A stretch of 46,965 nucleotides of DNA from Chloroflexota bacterium (lineage in GTDB: Bacteria; Chloroflexota; Anaerolineae; Promineifilales; Promineifilaceae), in assembly GCA_018004935.1 (NCBI GenBank), contig JAGNBF010000059.1:1-46965 (forward strand). The letters run 5' to 3'. Positions within the stretch are counted from its first letter, which is position 1. Every line of letters starts with the position of its first letter. Below are positions 31,145 through 39,049 of the stretch, one piece after another. The translations under genes and the position numbers were made by a program. The notes beneath the pieces were generated by a model, which worked only from the letters and a program-made list of their open reading frames with translations, had not been told where the DNA came from and ran no database searches.

Positions 31145-32815
31145 ATGGCAACTTTCATTGAGCAAGTACAGGAAATGGGGCTGAAACAGGCCGCCATTGC
31201 CAAATTGGACGAGGCCGTGGAACGGATGACTGCCGGGATGAATATCAATGACATCCGGGCGGCTTTGCGTGGTGATGAACCTCGTCGTCCGAATCCTCGT
31301 TTGCGGCCGCATGCCGATAGTTTCTGGCTCCACATTCGGCCTAGTTTCTACCACACCGAAGTTACCCACATTTACCCCACTTTCCGCCTGGGTTGGCTTT
31401 CTACCTGGCTCTTCGTCTGGGAAACCTTAACCGGTATCTTCCTCATGGTTTTCTATACGCCATCCCCTGTGAATGCTTATGAAAACATCTGGAATATCTT
31501 AGGTAATGTGCCTCTAGGGCAATTGATGCGTAATCTGCATCGCTTTGGTGCCGAAGTCATGGTGTTGGTAGTGGCCCTGCATATGCTTCGTACCTTCATT
31601 ACCGGAAGCTATAAAAAGCCCCGCCAGTTCACCTGGGCAACAGGTATGATTCTGTTGGTCCTTACCCTGATGCTGAGCTTTAGCGGTTACTTGCTCCCTT
31701 GGGATCAATTAGGTTATTGGGCTTTAACCGTGTTCCTCAGCGCGACCGAAGCTCAGCCTGGCCCAGAATTTTTGGGGCGCAATATAGGTTTGCTTCTTGC
31801 CGGTGCGCCGCAGGTAGGTGCGGGTGGTTTGCTTCGTTGGTATTTGCTTCATGTGTTAGTCATGCCTCTGGCGCTGGGTATCCTCTTCTTCGTTCATTAT
31901 TACAAAGTTGTTCTGCATGGACATTCTCTCCCCCCTGGTCGGGAAGAAATCGGTGAAGACACGGCCAAACGTGTTCCTAAAGATGAGCGGACTTATTTCA
32001 TTCCCGATATTTTGACCAATGAACTGATGTGGACAGCTCTGGCAACTCTGATTTTAGTAGCTGTACCTTTGTTCCGTCTCTACAATGCTCCCCTTGAGAG
32101 CCATGCCAACCCGCTGGTAACGCCACTCCATGTGGTAGCTCCCTGGTATCTGGCCTGGTCGCAAGGTTGGCTTAAACTGTGGGATAAAGCTTTCGTTGCT
32201 TTTGGCTTAATCCCGGGGTTATTAGTTGCTTTCACCGTTATGCCTTACTTTGAAGTGGGTAAGAGTCGCCGTTACATTGATCGCCGAGTTGGGTTGACTG
32301 TTTCTATGGCTTTCATCGTGATTATGCTCTACTCTAACTGGTTGGGATCGCCGGAATATGGTGTTACCAGTTCCGCCGAACAAGAAGTTTTCCAGGATAT
32401 TTTGCCCCAGGAAGGTCATAGTGAACTGAAAGCAGTGCCCTATGATGAGTTGCAACCGGGAACTTATGTGCCTGGTACACCTATCCCTGGTCGTTTTTAC
32501 TTAACTGAGGCGTTAATTGCCCTGGAAGAAGCCATCTATTCCCATTCTTGTCATTTGAATGGCAATAATCCATTAGACTTACCTGACTGTGAGGAATATA
32601 CGGCTGAAGACGGTACGACAAAATATCGTACTTATTACACCCGGGATGCCATGCCTGACCCGCAATTCCAATTGATTATCAAAGATTATCAGAAGAATAT
32701 GCGGGAGATTATTATTACAGCCAAAGTAGAGGATCCAGCGAACCCCGATACCTATCTGATTAATAACCAGATTGTGGGATACCGTCACCAGGATTCTAAC
32801 TACGAGGAAGATTAA
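31145..32815 (+). CDS. cytochrome b of the bc complex, b6 and subunit-IV parts fused
   Basis: 556 residues. A hydrophilic 60-residue head precedes eight or so membrane helices. The b-haem ligands are His132/His146 (spacing 14) and His236/His251 (spacing 15); the second spacing is the b6 type, not the mitochondrial bc1 type. The C-terminal half follows in the same polypeptide (FIPDILTNELMW, NPLVTPLHVVAPWY), as in fused cytochrome b. At the Qo site the canonical PEWY tetrad reads APWY (residues 332-335), so the Glu is absent. A hydrophilic 150-residue tail from about 400 ends the protein and has no relative I recognise. GGAGG precedes the ATG by 9 nt. It oxidises quinol in the membrane and passes electrons to the Rieske protein and the cytochrome c encoded on both sides. 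Confidence 0.93.
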   Translation: MATFIEQVQEMGLKQAAIAKLDEAVERMTAGMNINDIRAALRGDEPRRPNPRLRPHADSFWLHIRPSFYHTEVTHIYPTFRLGWLSTWLFVWETLTGIFLMVFYTPSPVNAYENIWNILGNVPLGQLMRNLHRFGAEVMVLVVALHMLRTFITGSYKKPRQFTWATGMILLVLTLMLSFSGYLLPWDQLGYWALTVFLSATEAQPGPEFLGRNIGLLLAGAPQVGAGGLLRWYLLHVLVMPLALGILFFVHYYKVVLHGHSLPPGREEIGEDTAKRVPKDERTYFIPDILTNELMWTALATLILVAVPLFRLYNAPLESHANPLVTPLHVVAPWYLAWSQGWLKLWDKAFVAFGLIPGLLVAFTVMPYFEVGKSRRYIDRRVGLTVSMAFIVIMLYSNWLGSPEYGVTSSAEQEVFQDILPQEGHSELKAVPYDELQPGTYVPGTPIPGRFYLTEALIALEEAIYSHSCHLNGNNPLDLPDCEEYTAEDGTTKYRTYYTRDAMPDPQFQLIIKDYQKNMREIIITAKVEDPANPDTYLINNQIVGYRHQDSNYEED

Positions 32816-32896
32816 CTTTCTTAGGGGTGACAAATAAGATCGCCCCTATTTCATCCTTCACTAGGGGAAGCCAAACCACAACGAGGAAGAGAAGCC

Positions 32897-33796
32897 ATGC
32901 AAGTAAAGATTATCATTGGTACAGTGGCTTTTATGATGACGATGATGCTCTTTGGATATGCCGCGTTACGTGAACCGGCACGTCTGGAGCGTTTCGCGGC
33001 CGCAGACTTGGCTCGTAATATTGAAAAAGGGGCCGAGATTTTTAACGGTAACTGTGCAACCTGTCACGGTGTGGCAGGGGATGCGTTGGAATGTTTTGAT
33101 TCCACCACCGGGGAACCAGTGGCTTGCAAAGGGTTGCCCTTGAAAGACACCTATTTGCTATGTGGCGAACCATCAGCCCGGTTACAAGATGTAGCTTATG
33201 CCTTTACCGTGCGGGATTACATCTTTGGTACCGTATCTGCGGGTCGTATCGGCACAGAAATGCCTACCTGGAGCGCCCGTATGGGTGGCCCCATGCAGGA
33301 TTATGAAATCGAAAATGTGACCCAATTTATTCTGAATTGGCGGACCGATTTGTGTGCCGAAGGCGTAGAGATTGTAACCGTTGAATGGCCCTTAACCGTC
33401 ACCGCTCTACTCGAATCAGAAGAGGTCACGGCTCCTGGGGATGCGGTCAATGGTCAAGCTCTGTACGAAACGACGTATGTCTGCACCAGTTGCCATGGGG
33501 ATCCCGCAGAAGAAGGATCTAACCGTGTAGGTCCCTGGTTGGGTGATTTGGCAGAACGAGGCGGCACGATTGTAGAAGGGTATGCGGCCGCGGATTACTT
33601 ATATGAATCCATCCTTAACCCCAATGCTCACATTGCCGCTGAGTGTCCCACTGGCCCCTGTGGTTCTCCCAGTGCCATGCCTGGTAACTTCAGTGCCCGT
33701 ATTCGTGAGATGCAAAACATGGTTGATCTGATGACCTATATTCTGGATGATAACCTGGAAACGAATGGGGTCGAAGTGAACTATACCGCCCGATAA
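32897..33796 (+). CDS. membrane-anchored di-haem cytochrome c
   Basis: 299 residues. One N-terminal membrane helix (about 4-24) without a cleavage site holds two class I cytochrome c domains outside the membrane. Haem motifs are CATCH (Cys53, Cys56, His57) and CTSCH (Cys196, Cys199, His200); candidate axial Met lie in TEMPTW (first domain) and SAMPGNF (second). Two further Cys (ECFD, ACKG) follow the first haem motif and two more (ECPTGPCG) precede the second Met. It is the electron exit of the Rieske/cytochrome b complex. GAGG lies about 12 nt before the ATG, and a strong terminator follows the stop at 33823. GCGGCCGC appears twice as Ala-Ala-Ala. Confidence 0.92.
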   Translation: MQVKIIIGTVAFMMTMMLFGYAALREPARLERFAAADLARNIEKGAEIFNGNCATCHGVAGDALECFDSTTGEPVACKGLPLKDTYLLCGEPSARLQDVAYAFTVRDYIFGTVSAGRIGTEMPTWSARMGGPMQDYEIENVTQFILNWRTDLCAEGVEIVTVEWPLTVTALLESEEVTAPGDAVNGQALYETTYVCTSCHGDPAEEGSNRVGPWLGDLAERGGTIVEGYAAADYLYESILNPNAHIAAECPTGPCGSPSAMPGNFSARIREMQNMVDLMTYILDDNLETNGVEVNYTAR

Positions 33797-33822
33797 TTAG
33801 TAACCAACAACCAAATCAATGG

Positions 33823-33868
33823 AAAGACGGGTATTGTGCTTAATTGAACACAGTACCCGTCTTTTTAT
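33823..33868 (+). terminator. intrinsic terminator of the bc operon
   Basis: Stem AAAGACGGGTA / TACCCGTCTTT, extended by TTGTG/CACAG, followed by further T residues. It closes the Rieske-cytochrome b-cytochrome c operon. Confidence 0.85.
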
Positions 33869-33916
33869 TTATATTTAGTGGCTTCTCAATATTCTGGGGG
33901 GAATCGTAACCTGAGC

Positions 33917-33970
33917 CTGTCGAAGGCGGTTGGTTTCGACAAGCAACCAACATCACCATATTTTATTGAG
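33917..33970. repeat. short hairpin repeat U, copy 3
   Basis: GTCGAAGGCGGTTGGTTTCG and CAAGCAACCAACATCACC, then TTTTATTGAGAA. It sits directly upstream of the CoA-binding gene, as copy 1 does upstream of the CtaG-like gene. Confidence 0.55.
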
Positions 33971-33986
33971 AAGATACTATATTCAT

Positions 33987-34400
33987 ATGATAAATGAAAC
34001 GATGATCCACATCATGCAGACCTGCCACACCATCGCGGTAGCAGGTTTTTCTCGTTTTTCCGAGAAGGCAGGTTATTATGTACCGGCTTACCTGCAAAAA
34101 CAGGGATACCGTATCATTCCGGTGAACCCTAATTTGGATGAAGGGTTGGGGGAAACCGCCTATTCTGCTCTGACAGATATACCGGACCCGGTTGATCTGG
34201 TGCTGTTATTCCAGCGCAGTGAAAATGTAGCCCCCTTTGTGCAAGAGGCCATTCAGATAGGGGCAAAAGCAATCTGGATGCAATTAGGGATTGAAGATGA
34301 AGCCGCGGCCGCAACCGCCCGATCTGCTGGTTTAGCCGTAGTACAAGATACCTGTATGTTGGTGGCCCATCGCCAATGGCGGGCTGGCAAGCTGATCTGA
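33987..34400 (+). CDS. CoA-binding protein (YccU-like)
   Basis: 137 residues, cytosolic, one Rossmann-like CoA-binding domain as in YccU or the N-terminal part of succinyl-CoA synthetase alpha. Motifs are TIAVAGFSRFSEKAGYYVP (nucleotide loop), YRIIPVNPNLDEGLGETAYSAL, DIPDPVDLVLLFQRSENV, AIWMQLGIEDEAAA and the C-terminal VVQDTCMLVAHRQW with the Cys seen in this family. The function of stand-alone members is not established. The frame can be extended to 33930 through a repeat, so the ATG at 33987 is used, with GAGAAG as a weak ribosome binding site. One GCGGCCGC codes for three alanines near the C-terminus. Confidence 0.9.
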   Translation: MINETMIHIMQTCHTIAVAGFSRFSEKAGYYVPAYLQKQGYRIIPVNPNLDEGLGETAYSALTDIPDPVDLVLLFQRSENVAPFVQEAIQIGAKAIWMQLGIEDEAAAATARSAGLAVVQDTCMLVAHRQWRAGKLI

Positions 34401-34476
34401 CAGGGGTTCTGGCGTCCTAGACACACAATTCGAATGTCTAGGACACCACTCCGATATCGCCTGCCACCCAAAAGGG

Positions 34477-35424
34477 CTAGCGCCCTTTTAACGGGGTGCC
34501 ACACTGACGGCAAAAACGATCATCTGCGTGGGCTTCCTGCCCGCATTGATGACAATAACGGGGTATCTCAGACGGGGCAGATGAAGTGGCAGAGCGTTTG
34601 TTGGGGAGATTCTTTATCGGACGGGGGGGTTGGCGACGCGCTAATGGTTTTTTCTGTTGGGTAGAACGTTCTTTTAACCCCTGCCAGATAAGGGTTCCCG
34701 AAATAATTAACCCGCCAACACCCACCAGGATTAAAGGCCAGTTGGTACGAACCGCGGCCGCGCTCTCGGTATCACTCTCATTTATAGTAGGGGCTGAATC
34801 TGTGGTATCTGATTCCAGGGTCCCAATAGTGAGCTGGTTATCAGACAATGTGTAATGCAAACGGACACTTAAGGGTTGCCCCAGGGTCAGTGGTTGCGAA
34901 GCCAGGTGATGGTAGGTTAGACCATCTTCACCTGTAATCACGGATTCAGGCACAGGTTCTACAACAAAATCCATCGCGGCCGCGGGCTGTTGCGCGGCCA
35001 CCGTTACCTCTCCAATTACCATCGGGTACGCCCAGTCCATTACAAATGTGTGAGCGGTATCTTCAGCCGTGTAGGGCACATAATATTCCACTCGAAAACG
35101 AGGATCAGGCGTCGTGAGCGTGATTTGCCCCTCAGAAACTTCAAACTCAATATCATCCACCATCGTATTGGTATCCGAAATGCGGGCCACGGCATTCACA
35201 TCAGCCCCTGTGGGTAAGGGCAGGGTCAAGGTAGCCGGTAAATCAACAGAGGCATCAAGCACCCCGGTTAGTAATACCAACACCAAAGGGCGGTCATAAT
35301 CAGGCCACAATTCAATGGCTAATTGTTCTAAAGCTGGTGACTCTCCTTGCCCTTGCACGGGGGCAAAAGGCAATAAGGCAAATAAAAAGAAGAGGAATAG
35401 GATAAGTTGTTTACTGTTCTTCAC
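34477..35424 (-). CDS. membrane protein with exported beta domain and C-terminal zinc ribbon
   Basis: 315 residues in four parts: a signal peptide (1-25, ending VQGQG); an exported beta-rich domain (about 27-195, with THTFVMDWAYPM and LTLGQPLSVRLHYTL); one membrane helix near 229-248 (WPLILVGVGGLIISGTLIW); and a basic cytosolic segment (about 250-285) closing with a zinc ribbon, YCHQCG...FCRQCG. The order places the ribbon inside the cell and the beta domain outside, so it could link an external signal to an internal partner. I do not know the family function. The adjacent gene at 35509 also encodes a C-terminal zinc ribbon. Two GCGGCCGC sites give AAA in the exported part. Confidence 0.75.
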   Translation of the reverse strand: MKNSKQLILFLFFLFALLPFAPVQGQGESPALEQLAIELWPDYDRPLVLVLLTGVLDASVDLPATLTLPLPTGADVNAVARISDTNTMVDDIEFEVSEGQITLTTPDPRFRVEYYVPYTAEDTAHTFVMDWAYPMVIGEVTVAAQQPAAAMDFVVEPVPESVITGEDGLTYHHLASQPLTLGQPLSVRLHYTLSDNQLTIGTLESDTTDSAPTINESDTESAAAVRTNWPLILVGVGGLIISGTLIWQGLKERSTQQKKPLARRQPPRPIKNLPNKRSATSSAPSEIPRYCHQCGQEAHADDRFCRQCGTPLKGR

Positions 35425-35508
35425 TGACGGTGACTCTCTTATGTTGGATTTAGGGTAATAGCGTACCTACTTCAAACTTCAATCAATCGTACCCTATGTT
35501 AATTGGTT

Positions 35509-35808
35509 TCAGGCGCGGCCGCGGAGACGAATTCGGTTCGCTCGGCAATGGGGACAATCCATCTCCGTATAATCGCGGCCGCAGGTTCGGCAAGTGCGTA
35601 CCTCTACCGGGCGTTCATCAGCCAGAGATCCCAACACGAGAACGATATCTTCCTGTTCGTGTTGGGCCAGCCATTGGTGTACATCTTGCTCCCCCACCTG
35701 CCATCGCCCCGAAGCATCGCGCCGGACAATCCCTTTCAGCACATCCAGGTCCATCTCATAGGCCATAGATGCCAGTTTTAGAATGGCCGCTCGCCGAATC
35801 GTATTCAT
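35509..35808 (-). CDS. small zinc-ribbon protein
   Basis: 99 residues from the ATG at 35808; the frame extends nine codons further but GGGGA lies at a usable distance before 35808. The N-terminal 60 residues are helical (RRAAILKLASMAYEMDLDVLKGIVR) and may form a small DNA- or protein-binding domain, followed by a two-pair zinc ribbon, CRTCG...CPHC, and the basic tail RANRIRLRGRA. It stands 84 nt upstream of the exported zinc-ribbon protein on the same strand and may be cotranscribed. I do not recognise a named family. Two GCGGCCGC sites lie in it. Confidence 0.65.
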   Translation of the reverse strand: MNTIRRAAILKLASMAYEMDLDVLKGIVRRDASGRWQVGEQDVHQWLAQHEQEDIVLVLGSLADERPVEVRTCRTCGRDYTEMDCPHCRANRIRLRGRA

Positions 35809-35875
35809 ATCATTTTTCCCCGGCCAGGAGTCCAATAACCTGATTTTTCAGATTCTAACTGTATCTCCTCAAGCC

Positions 35876-35904
35876 TTGTTTATTGATCGCACATCCCCTA
35901 TTAT
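35876..35904 (+). promoter_or_regulatory. candidate promoter for the 35925 gene
   Basis: TTGTTT (35876-35881) and TATTAT (35899-35904), 17-bp spacer, 20 nt before AAAGGAG and the ATG at 35925. Imperfect boxes, so moderate support. Confidence 0.45.
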
Positions 35905-35924
35905 ACCCGGAAAGGAGTAAGGCT

Positions 35925-36518
35925 ATGAGTCAGAATGATGCCAAACTGGAACATGATGTAACGATTTTAGAAGCCATGAGCGGGGAAATAGATGAATATT
36001 TGCGTCACGAGGTTTTGTTTTGGCCCCTAATGCAAGGAAATTTGCCCCGGTTAACCTTTGGGGGAATTCTCATGCGTATTCATCGCCTCACCCAGCTAAA
36101 ACATCTGCTACCCGCAGAGGCACAAATACGCTGTGAAAACGCTATTAGGCAGTTTAATGAGGCCACAGCCCAACATATTGTCGCTGTGGAACAACGGTGC
36201 CAACAGGAATTGGCTGTCCGTTTACGCCAATGGCAAACTTCCATCCAGGAATGGCAGGCCAATGCCCCTTCAGTGGCCCTTTATGCCGCAGGGGTAGAAG
36301 TACGCGTTATGGTTGCCAGCCTTCTAGAAAAACTTCGTTTCCCCCCTTTTCAATTGGACTCCCAACTGGTGGAACGGGTGAGAGGATTGGATCAAGCATT
36401 ACGCGGCCGCTGGCAATCAGGTCCATTTGTCTGGCCAGAAACCTGGCAATCAGCTTATCCGCAATCAGAGTATTGGTGGCTTTATGGTTTACCTGGCGGG
36501 GCCCAATCTCTCGCCTGA
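35925..36518 (+). CDS. hypothetical protein
   Basis: 197 residues, soluble and helix-rich; no family recognised. The ATG at 35925 is used because AGGAG precedes it by 6-7 nt; the frame is open to 35883 but without a ribosome binding site. Features: an acidic start (QNDAKLEHDVTILEAMSGEI), a conserved-looking segment LPRLTFGGILMRIHRLTQL, a long amphipathic helix (about 75-115, HIVAVEQRCQQELAVRLRQW) that could form a coiled coil, and a Trp-rich C-terminus (WPETWQSAYPQSEYWWLYGL). It is divergent from the zinc-ribbon pair and convergent with the histidine kinase, so its neighbours say little about its role. Confidence 0.7.
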   Translation: MSQNDAKLEHDVTILEAMSGEIDEYLRHEVLFWPLMQGNLPRLTFGGILMRIHRLTQLKHLLPAEAQIRCENAIRQFNEATAQHIVAVEQRCQQELAVRLRQWQTSIQEWQANAPSVALYAAGVEVRVMVASLLEKLRFPPFQLDSQLVERVRGLDQALRGRWQSGPFVWPETWQSAYPQSEYWWLYGLPGGAQSLA

Positions 36519-36620
36519 GGGTAAGTGTTCAGTTACCCCGCCCCGCGGTCAAACCGCCAGGCTATCGGGTTTTGGGGCACACGCTGTCCTCTATCCGTCT
36601 TTCGTGGGCAAGGGGAAAAA

Positions 36621-38891
36621 TCAAGGGGTATCGGCAAGGGGTAATGTAAAATAGAAATGACTTCCCTTTCCTAGTTCACTGTGCACGCCTGCATCCCCCC
36701 CTAACCGCTCCACAATCCGTTTGACAATAGAAAGTCCTAAACCTAATCCCCTTTCACCCCCTTGTAATTGGGTGAAGGGGTGAAAAATGCGTTCTTGATC
36801 TTCTGGGGGTAAACCTGGCCCTTCGTCACGAACACCAAACTGGGCCATGTTTCTGTCAATCACCTGCGCCGTAAGCGTAATGATGGGGGGGGTACCTCCA
36901 TAACGCAAGGCATTGCTCAAATAATTAACCCACACGGTTTCTACCCATCCTTGATTGCCAATAACCACAGGCCAATTTTCCGGGCACCGGAGGGTTGCCT
37001 GTTGGGTGTTAATCTCTCCTTCCAAACGACGTAGGCTATCGCTAATTATGATCGCCATATCGAGTGGTTTCGTTCTAATATCCGCCTTGCCCATGGTCGC
37101 CAACAGGTACAAAGATTCCACAACTTCTTTCATTTTTCGGCTGTCTTGGAGAATCGTCTGAGCATAACTACCTTGTTGCTCAGGGGTGAGACCAGAACGA
37201 CGATCCGCGACAATTTCAGCGTACATAATCACGCGCGCCAGAATGGCTTGTAGATCGTGGGCTACGGTATGGGCAAAGGCATCTAATTCCTGATTACGCG
37301 TCTGTAATTCCTGAGTTCGGGCTTCTACGCGATATTCCAGCGCTTCATTTGTGTGACGCAATTTATCAAAAAGACGGGCATTTTCCAGGCCAATGGTCAA
37401 ATAGCTTGATAGGGTATGTACAAAAAGCAATTCTCGGGGGGTAAAATGGCGATCTTCGTAGGTGTATAACTCAGCCAGCCCAATCACTTCATGGCGCACA
37501 ACCAGAGGGATAAGAAGAACATTTTTACTCTGGTGACGAGAGAGTATTAGTTCGTCAGCCGGGGACAGGGATGGCTGATAAAATTCCAGACTAACGATTA
37601 CTTTTTCTTGTAATGCACGCAATACGGCGGGGGAAGGGGTAACGACATCTCGTGTATCTTCTCTTTCCATTCTAACCCATCCCAATGAGCGTACCCGGTG
37701 CATATTACCCAAAGGAACAAGCAATTGAGAGGATGAATCCCAGCAGTATAAAGCACAGCCATCACAATTGAACGCGGCCGCCATATATTCGGCAATATCC
37801 TGAATAATCTCTTCATTTTGGGTAGCGTGGGCCACAATAGCGCTGGCTGGTATCAGAATGTTAATTTCATCAAATGACTTTTTTAACAGGGTCTGATAAT
37901 TTTGAAGTTCGGCTTCTGCTTGCTTCCGTGGGGTAATGTCTATGAACATAGCCCGGGTGCCTATCACCTGCCCGTTGTTATCCGTTTCTGGAAAAGCCCG
38001 CACAATTGTCTCCAGAATGGTTCCCTGGCGTGTCACCAACTGTCGCTCTTCATTCACAAAATGGCCTTGTAAAGCCCGTTGATACCCCCCTTGCTCCAAT
38101 TGCCTGACAGAGGCTGGTGAGTAAAACTCACCCAGGTAATGCCCCACAAGTTCTTCAGGGCGGTATCCCAACGTATCAGCCAGGAGTTGATTACATTCGA
38201 CGATATAAGGTTTGCCACTTTGGTCGCGTGTGACAACATACATAACTGGGGCCAGTTCAAATAGTCGGCGATATTTTTGTTCTGTTTGTCTCGCGGCCGC
38301 AATCAGTCGTGCGTTCATGAGTGCCACAGCAATCTGGTTGGCAAAAGCCGCAATTAGAGGCATTTCCGTCGCCATCAAATCATTACCACTTACCGATAAC
38401 AAACCTAATACCTGACCCGCGTGCAAAAACGGGGCCACAATAACCGCCTGCTTAGTCAGGTTATTCACTGAGGCAACACTATCATGGGCAAAGAATCCCT
38501 GGAAAAAAGCCGTCTCCGAGAAGAAATGGGGCTGTTTTTCCCGAACAACCTGGTGCATGGGGGGAATCTGCGCTATAGGAAAAGCCTGAGTAAAAGGATC
38601 AAAACCCAGGCGCTCCCGAATTTTAGCCAGGCGGTTCATAATCGGCAGAGGGAAGTTGAGGGTGTGGATGCGTAAGGTTTCCGCAACGGCATCATAAACA
38701 AATAATGTGCCTTCCAGCCCTAACCCGGTCATCTCTTCACTGAAGATACGGAAAACATCGGCTTCGCTATATGTCGTATGTAGAAGCGCGGCCGCGGCCG
38801 CGTTCAGCGCTTGTATTAAGGCCGTCATCCGCTCATTCGGCGCTAACTTAGTCAAATGTTGCCCGGGGAGAATAACTTTAGGAGTATCCAT
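36621..38891 (-). CDS. GAF-PAS-GAF sensor histidine kinase
   Basis: 756 residues, without a membrane segment, thus cytosolic. Domains: GAF (about 20-195), PAS (about 205-325, KYRRLFELAPVMYVVTRDQ, ending ITPRKQAEAEL), second GAF (about 345-510), HisKA with the phospho-acceptor in HTVAHDLQ (His about 543), and HATPase_c (about 630-750) with N box NALRYGG, G1 DEGPGLPP and G2 GLGLGLSIVKR. The GAF domains suggest a small ligand or redox/light input; the PAS domain reads QSGKPYIVECNQ, with no obvious haem or flavin residue. No response regulator is adjacent. The frame runs on to 39011 through repeat copy E, but ATG 38891 is preferred: the extension is repeat-derived. It has four or more GCGGCCGC sites, one as a tandem GCGGCCGCGGCCGC. 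Confidence 0.9.
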   Translation of the reverse strand: MDTPKVILPGQHLTKLAPNERMTALIQALNAAAAALLHTTYSEADVFRIFSEEMTGLGLEGTLFVYDAVAETLRIHTLNFPLPIMNRLAKIRERLGFDPFTQAFPIAQIPPMHQVVREKQPHFFSETAFFQGFFAHDSVASVNNLTKQAVIVAPFLHAGQVLGLLSVSGNDLMATEMPLIAAFANQIAVALMNARLIAAARQTEQKYRRLFELAPVMYVVTRDQSGKPYIVECNQLLADTLGYRPEELVGHYLGEFYSPASVRQLEQGGYQRALQGHFVNEERQLVTRQGTILETIVRAFPETDNNGQVIGTRAMFIDITPRKQAEAELQNYQTLLKKSFDEINILIPASAIVAHATQNEEIIQDIAEYMAAAFNCDGCALYCWDSSSQLLVPLGNMHRVRSLGWVRMEREDTRDVVTPSPAVLRALQEKVIVSLEFYQPSLSPADELILSRHQSKNVLLIPLVVRHEVIGLAELYTYEDRHFTPRELLFVHTLSSYLTIGLENARLFDKLRHTNEALEYRVEARTQELQTRNQELDAFAHTVAHDLQAILARVIMYAEIVADRRSGLTPEQQGSYAQTILQDSRKMKEVVESLYLLATMGKADIRTKPLDMAIIISDSLRRLEGEINTQQATLRCPENWPVVIGNQGWVETVWVNYLSNALRYGGTPPIITLTAQVIDRNMAQFGVRDEGPGLPPEDQERIFHPFTQLQGGERGLGLGLSIVKRIVERLGGDAGVHSELGKGSHFYFTLPLADTP

Positions 38892-38950
38892 ATTGCCTGA
38901 AACCTTACAAGAACCACACACATTGGGATTTCGTGGCGTCAGGTTGATAA

Positions 38951-39030
38951 GAGTTCGCCCGCAAATAACTTTTGAGTTTGCTGTGGCCCGTCTCTTGACC
39001 GTGCCACCCACGTTATTTCCGAACGATAAC
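38951..39030. mobile_element. 80-bp MITE-like element, copy E
   Basis: Starts GAGTTCGCCCGCAAATAACT and ends GTTATTTCCGAACGATAAC. TAA flanks both sides (38948-38950 and 39031-39033). Core GGCCCGTCTCTTGACCGTGCC. It lies between the kinase gene and the upstream glycoside-hydrolase gene, and would be translated as an N-terminal extension if an upstream start were chosen for the kinase. Confidence 0.75.
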
Positions 39031-39049
39031 TAAGTAATTGTAGGGGACA

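Noticed and set aside
33930-33986. N-terminal extension of the CoA-binding protein
   Set aside because: It lies in hairpin repeat U and starts at a non-ATG codon; the domain begins after the ATG at 33987.
38892-39011. N-terminal extension of the histidine kinase
   Set aside because: Most of it translates repeat copy E; the Met at 38891 precedes the first domain by a normal distance.
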